Shown here: one piece after another, positions 53,032 through 64,000 of the stretch
Layout: each line of letters starts with the position of its first letter
Numbering within the stretch: position 1 is the first letter of the stretch
From: Amblyornis subalaris
Lineage: Eukaryota > Chordata > Aves > Passeriformes > Ptilonorhynchidae
DNA length: 64,000 nucleotides
Direction: 5' to 3'
Assembly (NCBI GenBank): GCA_018881555.1
Contig: JACAXG010000034.1
Location: forward strand, 3,792,615 to 3,856,614
Position numbers and translations under genes: made by a program
The notes under the pieces: generated by a model
Seen by the model: the letters and a program-made list of their open reading frames with translations, nothing else
What the model was told of the DNA's origin: nothing
Database searches by the model: none

Positions 53032-54099
53032 TTTGTTCAGCAGTCTCAAAGTCTACAAACACCCAGAAACACAACGTTTGATTTCGAACTGCAACGTACA
53101 CTTCTCTTCTTGCTCTAATTTCAGCCTACAGTTATAGAACAGGAGTACTAATCCCTTCTTACTAGTTTCAGGGTTACGGAGGTTAATTTATTAATGCCCA
53201 TGAGATTGTCTGAGGTAGCCAAATCAAGAGCCTGGATAAATGCAAACATTCTAGATCAGCAGGAATGCTTTAACTAAATTACAATCCCCATACATTACTC
53301 AATAAATCTAATCAAAACACTATTAAGCAGGAAACTGATACAACAGCCAAAGAATATTTATAAAAGTTTTCATTTTACAGAGAAAAAAATGCATCGGTAT
53401 TAACCTGTGCATATACAATGATAATTATTCTCTTAATAATTTTGCATGCATTTTGCTGAGTTTCTTTGTTGCATTTTAAAATCACTCTCCTAGCTCAGCC
53501 AACTTGAAATAACTGAGAACACCAAGTTTACTTCGCAGTATTCAGCACAAAGTTTATTGCAATTTACAATGCAATTAAGGGCTTTAGCTTAGAAGAGCCA
53601 ACTCCAATTTCGAGGGTATGGGCAGGGTGTTCATAAATATAGAAAGGTTATTGTAATATCTCTCTGCATCAAAGTATAGGAAAAGAACAGAGAAGATTTG
53701 GACTCATTTAAGTTAATGATTGCTATGTAGCTAGCTATATCACAATATCGCAAACACATGCCAGAAGAAAGGTAATAAAATATTAATGGAAGTGTTCTCT
53801 TATCCAACGCTCTTTGGTTAAACAGACGTACCACAAAAAACACGGTAGGAAGGCGGCTGCAGGTACAGAAATGATACAGTGAAATTCTCATATTCTTTTG
53901 AACAGATTTATCTGAAGGAGAATACGTGATGGATCTTGTTGAAAATATGAATTCAGTGTTAGTCCATTGTTATAGATAAAGTCAGCTGTGTTGTGCACAG
54001 AATTAATTCCCACCCCTCCCTTGATATGGTTTAAGTCTGCTGGTGTTTGACTCAGTTAAATAACAATAATGGAGCCTGAGCCTTCCAAACACATGTGAG

Positions 54100-54400
54100 T
54101 TTTGCGTGTGCTACCTGAGGCACAGAGAGGTGTTGTAGCTGATCTGGGACACCTCCCGGAACAGCAGGGACTCTCACAAGTCCTTTGTGCCGGTCTCAGC
54201 CCCGTGCTGCAGCCCCCAGCAGACGCGCAGACTGGAGAGCTCTGTGCTGAGCAGTGGGGCTGGAGCTTTGCACAGGGGCAGGAGGCCTGGGTTCAGCCCC
54301 AGTCTGGATGTGGTCCCAGGGTAGCAGTGGCACAGCCAGACACGCTTTGCTTTCATTTCCCTGCAAGGTCTGCAGGGAGCTCCACTCTATACTAGAGCCA
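54100..54400. other. Small GC-richer stretch
   Basis: About 300 bases with clearly more G and C than its surroundings and a few CpGs (for example AGACGCGCAGACTGG near 54,221). Frames are open on both strands because AT-rich stop codons are scarce here. No exon boundaries or domain were recognised. Confidence 0.35.
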
Positions 54401-57400
54401 CTTCTCATTCCTATTTGTGTGTGGAAAAATATCCCTGTGGGCTTCTCTCTAAAAAAATGTTTACAGAACTAATTAAGTGGAAACGGCTACTGACCTTTTA
54501 ATACTAATTATTTCTGACAGTGTTCTAGAATAATTAAAACAGAAAGAGTAGAGCTTTCAAAGGAAACAGCTGTAGTGTGCTGAAATGCTATACCTGCCAC
54601 AGCTGCCCCTCCTGCCTTACAAGGACTTTCTCAACCACAAATTCCTGTGCAGAGCAAAATCACCACGCTGGTCTCTATTCCTGCCTCCTTCTCAGTGCTC
54701 AGCCAAGGAAACAAATCCAAACTGCCCCTTTGCTCTGCCAGCAGCTTTACTGACTGCAAGGAAAACTAAGTTTGGGCTGACTCACACCAAGGACTGGCTG
54801 ATCTTGCAACATGGACATTAGAGAATTAGATTTAATCTCTACTTCAGAAAACAAGCTATTCCAGCAGCATCCCTGCCCCCACCAACCAAAGCATCCGGTC
54901 CATAGTACAGCCACATCAAGGAAACTAGCTTTAAAGCAGAGAAACTGAACAAAGCAGTAAACCCTCATTTTTTTAATTACATACAGCAATTACACAGGAA
55001 CCAAAATTTCTTTATGTCAGTAGATTGAGTAAAAGCCAAAAGGATCACTTATTCATTACTACTTTGCAGTCATTTCATACTTTGTTGAACAACTTAAAAG
55101 CCTGGAGAGAACAAACAACTGGCAATTTTGCTTTGAAAGGTTAAGCCCAAAAGGGAATTGGAGGCTGAAGCAANAACTTGACTTTCTGAAAAATATACAT
55201 TCTGTGAACTGTAATTAGAGCTGTGGGAATAATTGTTTTGTCGGCCCACTGGCTGAAAGAAAAGAGGGGAAAAGAATTCATTCTGGGTCATCAACATTGC
55301 CTCTCGGTACGATCGTGACAGCAGAAATGTCGACAGTCAGGGATAACAGCTCCCCTCACATGGGTGGTCAGTCCTAGAACTAGTTAGGTTTTGTCATCTG
55401 GTCCATCACTTTCTTTCCATTCAGAAAACACCCAGGTTCCTAAGAAGGCCATGACTAAAATATTTTAAAATGTGCATATGATTCTTTTCCACTTCATTAT
55501 TCATTTGCTCTCTTCTGACTTCTCCCACCTTTCCCCTTATGGCAGCAGCTGCTCTCCAGTCCACTGTTCGGGTTTCTTGCATCTCACTGTTTAAATCAGT
55601 ACAGACTGCAGCCTGAAAAATGGGCTGAGATGCACACTGCTCACTGGGCTGAACGTTTGCTAGGACTAGTAACTCCCACAGCATGGGAAAATATAAGATG
55701 ACCATCACAATAAAACTATTTTGACTTCAAGTTTCTTCTTTTGCTCCTCCTTCTTGCTGTTAACGCAGCAAATTTATTTAATTTTATTATTTTTTATTAG
55801 AAGCGAAGATCTATTTTTTTTTTCTGGTTTTCAATACTTGTATCATTCAATAGCACAGTTATTTTCCCCCCATTCTTTAGTTCTGGTGCTTAAATGCCAG
55901 TATAAACCAAAGCCTGCCACTGGATGGAAAAAGACTTTAAGAAAAGATACAAGAACTATGGCCTTATATGAATACTTTCAACAACTATGAACTCTTATTT
56001 TAACCCTACCTTTATCCAAATAGCTCTTTCTGGAAAAGTCCTCGAAATCCTGCTTGTAAATACTGCATTAGGGCTTCCAAAATACCTGAAGAAGCTTTGG
56101 TTTGCCCATGATATGCACTTTCATTCATTCTTTCACTAGGGCACCATAAACATGTAACTCAGTCTTTATTCTTGCTTTTTGAATGAGAATGTTCTTCTGA
56201 AAAGACTCAGTTTGATCAGGATGAGAGGAGCAGTAGAGTCATGTGAATCTTAGTGAGAACTCTGGTCCACAATTAGAGACCAAATTTGTTCAATTACAGG
56301 GAAAAAAAATGGTAGAAGTTTGATCTGTGATGCACCACAGATTGTGTAAAACAATTTCATATGCAGATTTTAATTTTGAAATTCATTAAATTTCTCAAGT
56401 TTTGACCTGTTTTGCTGCTGCTGGGGTTTTTTAATCCACAGCCCGTAAAGTCAAGTGTTAAGTCTATACTGTGCCATATCCTCTCAGACACCATCANTAT
56501 TTCAGCCTCTAGCACTCCTAAGGTTATATGATTTCCTCTGCAAAAAAAATACAGCTCCTGTAAGCAGTTACTTGTCAGTAGAGAAAGTCGTTACTTAGGA
56601 GAATCACTGTTTACCAAGGAGACAGCTGCTCACCAAAGTTGAAGTTGTTGACCCTGTTATGGGAGATAACCATCAAAGAACATAAATTTTAAATACACCT
56701 CACAATGTGGTAAGTAGTCTGTGGACATGTGATCCAGCTTTTATAGAAGATACTATACAAGATATGCCTTTACTCTTGTGAAATAGAATACTGAAAAGCA
56801 TTCAATCAGTTTTTCATACTGCTAACCTACAGGGTAATGAAATGGGTAGTGAAACAAATACGTTTTGTTCCAAATCCCTGATCTATGTTATCCTCAAATA
56901 CTGAAAAGAAAATCNAGAGTACCAAGAACTATTTTCCTCATTATCAAGTATTCCCTTTATACACTGACAATTATTTGCTTACTAAGGTAAGGAAACATCC
57001 TTTCTGATCTCCAAACAGCATTACGTTTGTTCATAGGTTAGAAATGAAATAAGAAACGTGGTTTAACTGTCATTTGGTTTACATAAACATAAGTACTTAT
57101 GAATGAAAAGCTCTTGCACTTAACACACTCTTGAGCGTGTAATTAAAAGGAGATATAGCAATCAAACATTCCTTTGTTCCTACACAAAAATCGATAAACT
57201 TAAAAGAGTAAAGAAAAATTTACATAGGATCACTAGAGGAATTGTAGGGCTCCACTTTCTTTGCAACTGATATATTTCTATGACATATTTTGTTAAAATT
57301 TGTATGCGTGTTTATTTGTATTTCAAATTCTGCTCCGGAGTAGCTCAAATAAGATGGACGCCCATGGCAGCAAGCTCCTTTAGCTTTGAAAAAACTGTAG

Positions 57401-57422
57401 AGTACAGGAGTTTGGGATTCAT

Positions 57423-57665
57423 TTGTACCAATATTTGAGTACAGAAACTTTGTACGTTGAAGTTAAGCCCTTAATCCTGGCAGGCATTTTGAGGAACACA
57501 CACCCTTGCGACACCTCATTTGATCTGATGAATTCTACTCTCTTCATAAAAAATTGCCACAAATCTGTGCCATATGAAAGCTGGAATGCACTGCAGGATT
57601 ACCTCACAACAACAAGCAGCAATGAAACCCTTTGGGACACCCTAGAAACTTCTAAATTTATCTAA
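57423..57665 (+). other. Unassigned 80-codon open frame
   Basis: The conceptual peptide has a balanced composition with Asn/Thr-rich segments and possible N-glycosylation triplets, but no recognisable domain, signal peptide or membrane helix. No transcription or splice evidence is visible. Most likely chance. Confidence 0.1.
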
Positions 57666-59780
57666 CTAGTAAAAGATGACAAAACACATAAGATGCCATG
57701 CTGCAATGGCACAGCATCAGGTGTGATTTGGAAGGGACAAGACCAAAATTCCAACACAGCAACAAGGGCATCACAGCAGCATAGTAAAGCAGCATGGCGT
57801 GCATCCTGTACAGCCCCTTGCTGTGATTGAGTAACGACTGCATAAATTCCTAATAAAGCACTAATTTAAAAGATAATTAAACAAGGACAACTTTTTCAAA
57901 AATGAGAATTATACTTTGATGAGAAAAGTAATGTGATTTTACATGTTCACCTAGCTGATCTCACCATAGTTTTTTTTCCTGTACCTTAAAAACCTTAAAT
58001 TAAATAAGAAAAATCTTCCTGTTTATAAATGAATAAAAATTACTCCAGGCACATTCAAAAGAAATCCCCTCCATTTAATTCAGCTTTTTCACGTCTATGA
58101 CAAAGCTGAAAGCCACTATATCTTTCACTGTTCTTTTGTATAGTAGAAGTAGAACAAAATTTCGAGCCAGATGAAGATTTTGAAGTTCAGATCTGTGCTT
58201 CCTATCTCCTATTACATGCTCACAAGTAAGTACCATCACATGAAGAGGAAAACAGCAAGAATCCTAAAGCAATGCCACTTCCTCCGTTAATCTTTGAGAG
58301 CACTGAGGCAAGAACAATTCCATCCTGCAGTGCCTCTGACTATAAAAATCCCCCAGACAAATTGTCTAAACTTGTGAGATTAGTGCTGGCTGCAACATCT
58401 TCCNGTTGATAATTTTCTGAATTTCTATCTAGTAGACATATTAACACTTCCAGTGAAATGAATTAAAAGAGAGTTAGAAAATTATTAAAAGGTGATATAG
58501 CGAAATTAAAGACAATCAATTCATAAACTTTACCAATGCATCATTAGTCTGAACTAGTTAAATTTACAATATTATTTCACTTGATACACTTCACTTTTGA
58601 CAAAACCCATCATATTGTCATGAAATTTCACAGAAATTATTGATAGAAACACTATAATATGACAGCAGCCTTATTAATTCACTCCAGGGACAGCTTTAAC
58701 ACACTTTAACAGAACAGTAATCACAGTTGACGCATATGTGTATATAAAAATCCGTAGTAGCAAGGCCTTACCTTCGTATTTTTGCCTCAGGTTCAGCCTG
58801 GTAAATGAGTAAAGATTTGTACAAGTTGTTCACTATTGGAACAGTTAACAACCATTTTTCTCCTACTTTTATTTGCTGACATCCCATTTTAAATATATAA
58901 AAAATGTCAGTTTGTCTAAAACATTAACCTAAAAATATACACATAATTACTTGGGTCCTTGGGTATTTGAGAAGTGGTTTGTAAGCATATAGTTTAACAT
59001 TAAAGCAGATCTACAATGTTGCATAAAACCTAAACAGTGATGACTTACCTTATAGTTTCACTTCTGCTCTATCTTGACTGAATTGTAGCCCATGGAGCAT
59101 CAAGGACACCTGCAACATCCATTTAACAGATTCAGTAAGCAGAACAGAGAATTAACATGGTCCTAGAATTTGCAAATAATTTGCTGAATTATGGATTATT
59201 ACATTTTTCAGAAGTTCAAAGTTACATTCATAAAATATGGCATAAAATTCTGCTTTTACCACAAGAGCCATACTGAACAATCTTTCTTACTCTCACACAT
59301 GAGGACAGGCAATAATTCTAGAAGCAGCATGAGTGGGCAGCAAATAGTTCTCTCTGGACATGAGCTGGGAAAAGGGGGATAACAGCACTGGGTTGCTCTG
59401 AACCCACTCAGCTGTTGTTGGCAGCAGAACTGATTTTTCCCACCTCAAGGATGCTCTACAGAACAAGATCTCAAGGGGAGCACAGGGAGACTTGGGAAGA
59501 TCAGCAGTGCTCCAGGGAGCAAATAATGCTTCTGGGATATAGGACAGAGCAGCAAGGGTAGAAAGTGTCTCTCGCTTTCTTCCTTTCCCTTTCTGGGGCT
59601 GATCTCTCTACTGCCAAAATTTTTGTTCCTCTTTGAATGAATAAAACCTCTACTGCTACGTCCAAGGTCCGGTTCCTGCAAAGAATGTATCCTATTTCTT
59701 TCCCTCCTATCTTCTGTGCCTCCTTACGTATGCCATTTCTCCTATGCCTCTTTCTTCCTAATTGTATGAATTAGAGAGCA

Positions 59781-59793
59781 GGTTAGGGTTTAG
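59781..59793 (+). repeat. Telomere-like motif, G-rich strand
   Basis: GGTTAGGGTTTAG, about two units of the vertebrate telomere repeat TTAGGG with one extra T. Confidence 0.5.
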
Positions 59794-59794
59794 A

Positions 59795-60260
59795 AGCAGC
59801 AGCAGTGAAGTTTGTACCATATACCATATCTGCTCTTCTTGTCCCATACTGTTACATTTAATGCAAAGCCTATTTAACACTGTCATCCCTTTCCTTCACA
59901 TATCAGCAGACTAGCAGCGAACCAGNAAACACAATGCTGCTTAAATTGCGTAAGTACCTGCCTCCAGCTACTATACTAAAAAATAGTTCTGATTCTACCT
60001 GGAGCTCGTCTTTAACGTATTTTTAACAGCAGAGTTCTTCAAACAGACAAGTACTATGCACTCTGGGTGCATGTGCCAAGAGATGAATGGAACAATGGTT
60101 TCCCACATACAGCGGTATTACAAATTTTTGCTTCCAACGCAGACAAGAAAAATTAAAATGGCTTGTCCTGCAAAACCTTGGAAGGGAAAGATTTCTAAAA
60201 GCTGCACAAGTTCACCTTTGACATGGAATGGTTTGGCCTTGAGAGAGAACATCAGACCAA
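59795..60260. other. Non-coding spacer
   Basis: Short spacer between two telomere-like motifs. It holds a 73-codon frame with no recognisable domain, and nothing else was seen. Confidence 0.5.
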
Positions 60261-60261
60261 A

Positions 60262-60285
60262 TACCCTAATCCCCTAACCCTAACC
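60262..60285 (-). repeat. Telomere-like motif, about four imperfect units
   Basis: On the plus strand the bases read TACCCTAATCCCCTAACC followed by CTAACC, the C-rich strand of (TTAGGG)n with one T-for-A change and one extra C. It is the longest of three such motifs within 1.3 kb. Confidence 0.6.
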
Positions 60286-60286
60286 A

Positions 60287-61033
60287 GTGTTAATTATTCC
60301 CTGCAACACAGCTGGGTTTTTGTCTGCCTTTCTCCTATTGTACTGTAACTAGTTCCTGTTTGGGTCTTTGGTTTTTTCCAAAAAAACAAGAAAGTAGATC
60401 CAAGTTTCAAAGCATATCTCCCCCTTCACCTCAGGGACTACTCTGAATGTTGGTGAGAGGAGAGTTTGCTGTGCAAGCTCATTATTCCTATACAATTGTT
60501 TCCTTCTTCTGTCAGAGCTCTCTGCAGCTCCAGGTGTTGTCATTTAGCTGATTACATCTAGGTTGCCCCAAATCCTGCAAATCTCCTGCAAAGCAGAGNT
60601 TCAGGCAGCTGAGTTACCTGATTTGACTCTGCAGTGATCATATGAGAAAGTGAAGGCCTAATTAACAGTAGAATAATCAATTGGTTCTATTCACATTCAC
60701 GAACAGTCTCAGTCTGTTTGTTTGGGACATGAGGTAGCACATTGTAAGACCCACGACATTCTTGTACTCTATCAGGAAAAAAAGAAATTAAAGCAAAATC
60801 CAAGAAAATCCACCCATACATGTTCTTCTCAGTATTTTGCCCAAACAGCAAACACTGTGTTAGCTTAAAGAATGAATGTATGTGCCTAACATACTCTGCT
60901 AACATTGCAAAGAAGCAGAGTCTGAAAAAAATGGTACCAATTAGTGCCACTTTGTTAGCCTCTTACAGCAGGTGTGGTATAAGATGCCAACACAGCCTGA
61001 ACATCACACCTGCTTAGGTCCAATTAATACCGC
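60287..61033. other. Non-coding spacer between oppositely oriented telomere-like motifs
   Basis: About 750 bases with open frames of 87 codons or fewer, no domain and no repeat recognised. Confidence 0.45.
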
Positions 61034-61034
61034 T

Positions 61035-61051
61035 AAGGGATTAGGGTTTAG
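61035..61051 (+). repeat. Telomere-like motif, G-rich strand
   Basis: AAGGGATTAGGGTTTAG, two to three imperfect TTAGGG units, immediately before the CA microsatellite. Its reverse complement shares CCCTAATCCC with the motif at 60,262-60,285. Confidence 0.5.
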
Positions 61052-61053
61052 CT

Positions 61054-61071
61054 CACACACACACACACACA
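61054..61071 (+). repeat. (CA)9 microsatellite
   Basis: Nine uninterrupted CA units. Confidence 0.9.
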
Positions 61072-61074
61072 AAG

Positions 61075-64000
61075 GGATCCCTGTGACCTGCCTTAACTTT
61101 ACAACTTCAGTGTAAGTTTTCACTATCATTTTATGCACAATAAAGGCTAAAAAGAATGTAGGTGTGCTGGTTATAGATACCTGAAACCTCTTTTCCTAGA
61201 AGAGATCACTTGACTTACTGCCAGTTGCAGTGCTGTCATCAGTATGCTAAATGTACCGTGTGCCTTCTTAAAATAGAAGCAGCCTCTGCAGCCTGGCCCA
61301 GCAGGCAGTATCTCAGTTGTTCTGAACTGATTTATCTGATCAGGTGTCAGAAGTTGAATATCAGACCTAAGCTTCTTGCCCAGCTAACTGGGATGACAGC
61401 ACTGCTCATTCCCTTAGCCATAACAATGAGGCATCAGTGGAGAAACACGATTCAGGCCATCAGAACATAGCAGGTCCAAAGCACAGAAATTATGTCTTTA
61501 TAACTGGAGATGACTGAGTCCTACTAAGGTACTGAACAATTTCTAGGAAATATCTATATTTTCAGTATCAGAAAGCCAAATTCATGGTGCACTATGCAAG
61601 GATGACTTACAACCCATTTCTATCTCCCTTGGTGATCACCCCCTGGGTGATTTATGAGTCAGAATATGACAAAGCTAATGGTTAAAAAAAAAAAAGCCAA
61701 GCACAAGGATTCTGCCACAATCATGTGGGAGCACAAACCTTCTGTTTCAAATAAGGGATAGCCTCTCTACTGNAGAGAAGAGTAATATGCAGGAAAACTG
61801 TACTTCAGCTCCTATAATTGACCTAGCGGAAGCAGAAAGGCAAGTCAAAAATATGGGTGAAAGAGAAAAAAAAGCAAGGTGAATCAACGGCATGTATTCT
61901 TTGACTACCTGAAATGCCTATTCCTTTGCGATTGTGCAAAAACAAATAGCAATACTCTGACGCCCCAACACGCATCTGTTCTGAAGCTCTATCAGTCTCT
62001 TTCTCCTGGGCTTTCAGCAATTGACTGATTTACAGAGATACCAAGACTGTTTTAGGACTAGAAGTGCAAAAAACTGCAAGATAATTGTAATTCCTAGTCA
62101 TTTACCGCTATTGCTTTGAATGTTCTTTAATGTTATAATCAAGAGAAACTAGTCATAAACATATGTATCATTTGTTTTGTTTGGTCTGGTTTTTTTAAAT
62201 ATATTTCTATCTAAAGCTAAAGGAATCCATCAGTGATAGTGGAAGAGAGAACATAAACATCTTCCTGATCACTCACAATAATCTGAGATAAAGAAACAGC
62301 AAGAAAAATCAGGCAACAAAGAGGTCACGGAAGTGAAAGCAGAGAAACAGCCCAGCTCTTCACCAGCACAGCCCATTGGGATGATTGCTTCTCTTAAATT
62401 GGTAGCCAAAAGCAATGACAGCATTAAATAACAAGGGAAAACAGCAAGAAGAAATCAAGTCTCAGAAAAAGCCTCAGGCAAGAAGGGCACTGATAAAATG
62501 GGTATAATGACACGTAAACTCTGTTATCCGAGGCCCCACTGAATGTGTAGGCCCTTCGTTGCAACAGCTAAGCAGACCATATTCCAACACAAAGCCCAGA
62601 CAGGCAGCAGCTTTCCCCATGGCAAGTGCACGAGCCAGCACAAAAATAACAGTCTTTACACACCCTCTTAGCCTTGCTCTTACTGTGACACCCTCCATTT
62701 CTCTCTGTCCACACCAGCAGGTACAGAGTACTCCAGCTACATTATCTGCTGGCTTTGATGGGGTGTACAATTACAGGTTTTTGCCCATTTACTAAGAAAT
62801 ACTCTGCCACCTTTTAGGAGTGATCTCTCTCTTCCACTATTGAAATAGTAGATCACAGAATCTGAAAAGACTGTCAAAGAAAGGACTTCTGAGATCTTAC
62901 TCTGCTTATGCACAACATTTCCCTTTCCCAGCTAGAGCTGGCAGCAGACAGGCTTAATTCAACTCCCCTTAATTGCACTGGCAGCTCAGTTAGATTCACT
63001 GACTTCAGCTGGAGCAGAATTAAGAGAATAGTGGATAATTCAAAGCCTAGAATTCTTTTTCTCCTAAAATCTGTGCAATGAATCTGTTCAACCTGACTCC
63101 TAGACATACCTTGGAATTTATTGCTTTTTCTATCATGCATGCAAGAAAAGTGTCAATATTGATGTTTGACACCTTTTAAGATTTTCCTTCTGAAATATTA
63201 ATCAGTACAACTCTATGGAGAACCGCACATTATTGTGTAGGTTTAGGATCAATTTCTGTGAAATTAGTTTGGGAAAATTATAGCTAATTAATATGAATAG
63301 TGAATTTGCTCTCATGTTCAGTCAGCTGCAAAATTCTAATCTTCATTTAACATGAACACGCTCTGATGATTTCTCTACCAGGGAGCAAACGCAGGGCATT
63401 TCCCAAAGAGCTTTAATGGATGAGATGAAGGATGAATGTTTGAAATAGATAAAGGAAAAAAAAAAATGGGGAGAGGAGGGGAAGAGAAGCAAAGGCTTGC
63501 TATTTTTCCCAAATGCTGATGTTTGCAGCAAGATGTTTAATTCTTCCAAGACACAAATTATGAGTAATTAGGACAATTCTCATGTTCTTCTTGTGCCTAT
63601 ATAGTGCTCGTGAAGAAAAAGATGTATTTCTGTGACAGAACACAGACTCCCTCTGCTTTACTGGAAGGAGTAAGGGAGGAAACAAAACACACCAGTGCTC
63701 TTTGGAGACTGTGTCTCTCTTGCGTGAACTCCAGTTACCTAATCAGTTCATTTTAAGGCAAATGACTACAGGTAGCAACCCCACATGTGGAAAACAATCC
63801 CTGAGCATGGGAAATGAACAACAGAAGGTCAAAACTAGTAATTGGACATTCACTTAAATACTGCATTAATAAAAGCTTTATAAGTTAAATAAGATTATCA
63901 ATAATAACNTAATTAACAACACTGCTTTGGTCCAGCTCTAACTTTCTTATTCACTTCTTTTCCAGATAAATCTGCAGTTGACTTTCATAAAAGGTTACTA
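61075..64000. other. Non-coding stretch, nothing recognised except purine and A runs
   Basis: Open frames are 98 codons or fewer with no domain. An A run lies at 61,683-61,694 and a homopurine tract at 63,451-63,495. The segment 62,850-62,900 has a faint resemblance to an antisense CR1 tail but is too diverged to call. Confidence 0.5.
63451..63495 (+). repeat. Homopurine tract
   Basis: About 45 bases of A and G with a single T interruption: an A run followed by GGGGAGAGGAGGGGAAGAGAAG. Low-complexity sequence with triplex-forming potential. Confidence 0.7.

Larger units (their letters stand above)
51810..59775. other. Non-coding stretch, no gene recognised
   Basis: Open frames (up to 97 codons at 54,102-54,395) follow local composition. 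A GC-richer stretch at 54,100-54,400 and a microsatellite at 52,991-53,031 are the main structures. The frame at 57,423-57,665 (80 codons) looks slightly protein-like but matches no family I know. Confidence 0.5.

Noticed and set aside
57725..57745. TTGGAAGGGAC resembling the CR1 tail region
   Set aside because: Flanks do not match CR1 on either side.
62850..62905. ATCACAGAATCTG... resembling an antisense CR1 tail
   Set aside because: Only the first dozen bases look right. The following sequence does not track the CR1 3' UTR, so it was left uncalled.
1..64000. Bacterial operons, CRISPR arrays, phage or plasmid functions
   Set aside because: No long dense coding sequence, no ribosome-binding-site spacing, no regularly spaced direct repeats. 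The CR1 content shows a vertebrate genome.
1..64000. tRNA, 5S rRNA, U6 or 7SK genes
   Set aside because: Scanning by eye for B-box-like GGTTCGAATCC and for conserved snRNA starts found no match. A covariance-model scan was not possible here.

Overview
This window reads as non-coding DNA from a bird nuclear genome. It is AT-rich, no gene exon is recognisable on either strand, and the longest open frame is only 151 codons. The clearest repeats are fragments of CR1, the dominant LINE of birds. CR1 also occurs in crocodilians and turtles. The low repeat load (about 2 kb of recognisable CR1, roughly 3%) fits a bird best, but the species cannot be named. Nothing bacterial, plasmid-like, phage-like or CRISPR-like is present.

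Layout. Positions 1-23,400 hold no recognisable interspersed repeat or exon, only short simple-sequence tracts and one 151-codon open frame (8831-9286) of unknown meaning. At 23,402-23,590 there is a decayed reverse-transcriptase fragment whose conceptual peptide resembles DIRS-type (tyrosine-recombinase) retrotransposons. At 25,863-26,168 on the minus strand lies a 101-codon open frame that I could not assign. Positions 27,890-28,470 form a GC- and CpG-richer patch that runs straight into a short tandem duplication. CR1 fragments occur at about 34,845-35,340 (minus), 39,928-40,369 (plus), 41,036-41,959 (plus, reaching into the reverse-transcriptase coding part) and 51,593-51,806 (minus). From 51.8 kb to the end there are microsatellites, a small GC-rich stretch near 54.1-54.4 kb, and three short telomere-like motifs within 1.3 kb (59.78-61.05 kb).

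The window is most likely a gene-poor intergenic region or the inside of a very large intron. No genes can be seen working together. About 100 isolated single N calls are unevenly distributed: dense between about 17 and 52.7 kb and sparse on both sides. This looks like masked ambiguous or heterozygous positions, not assembly gaps. I found no convincing new biological system. The items most worth checking are the DIRS-like fossil, the telomere-motif cluster, the CpG-rich patch and the uneven N density.
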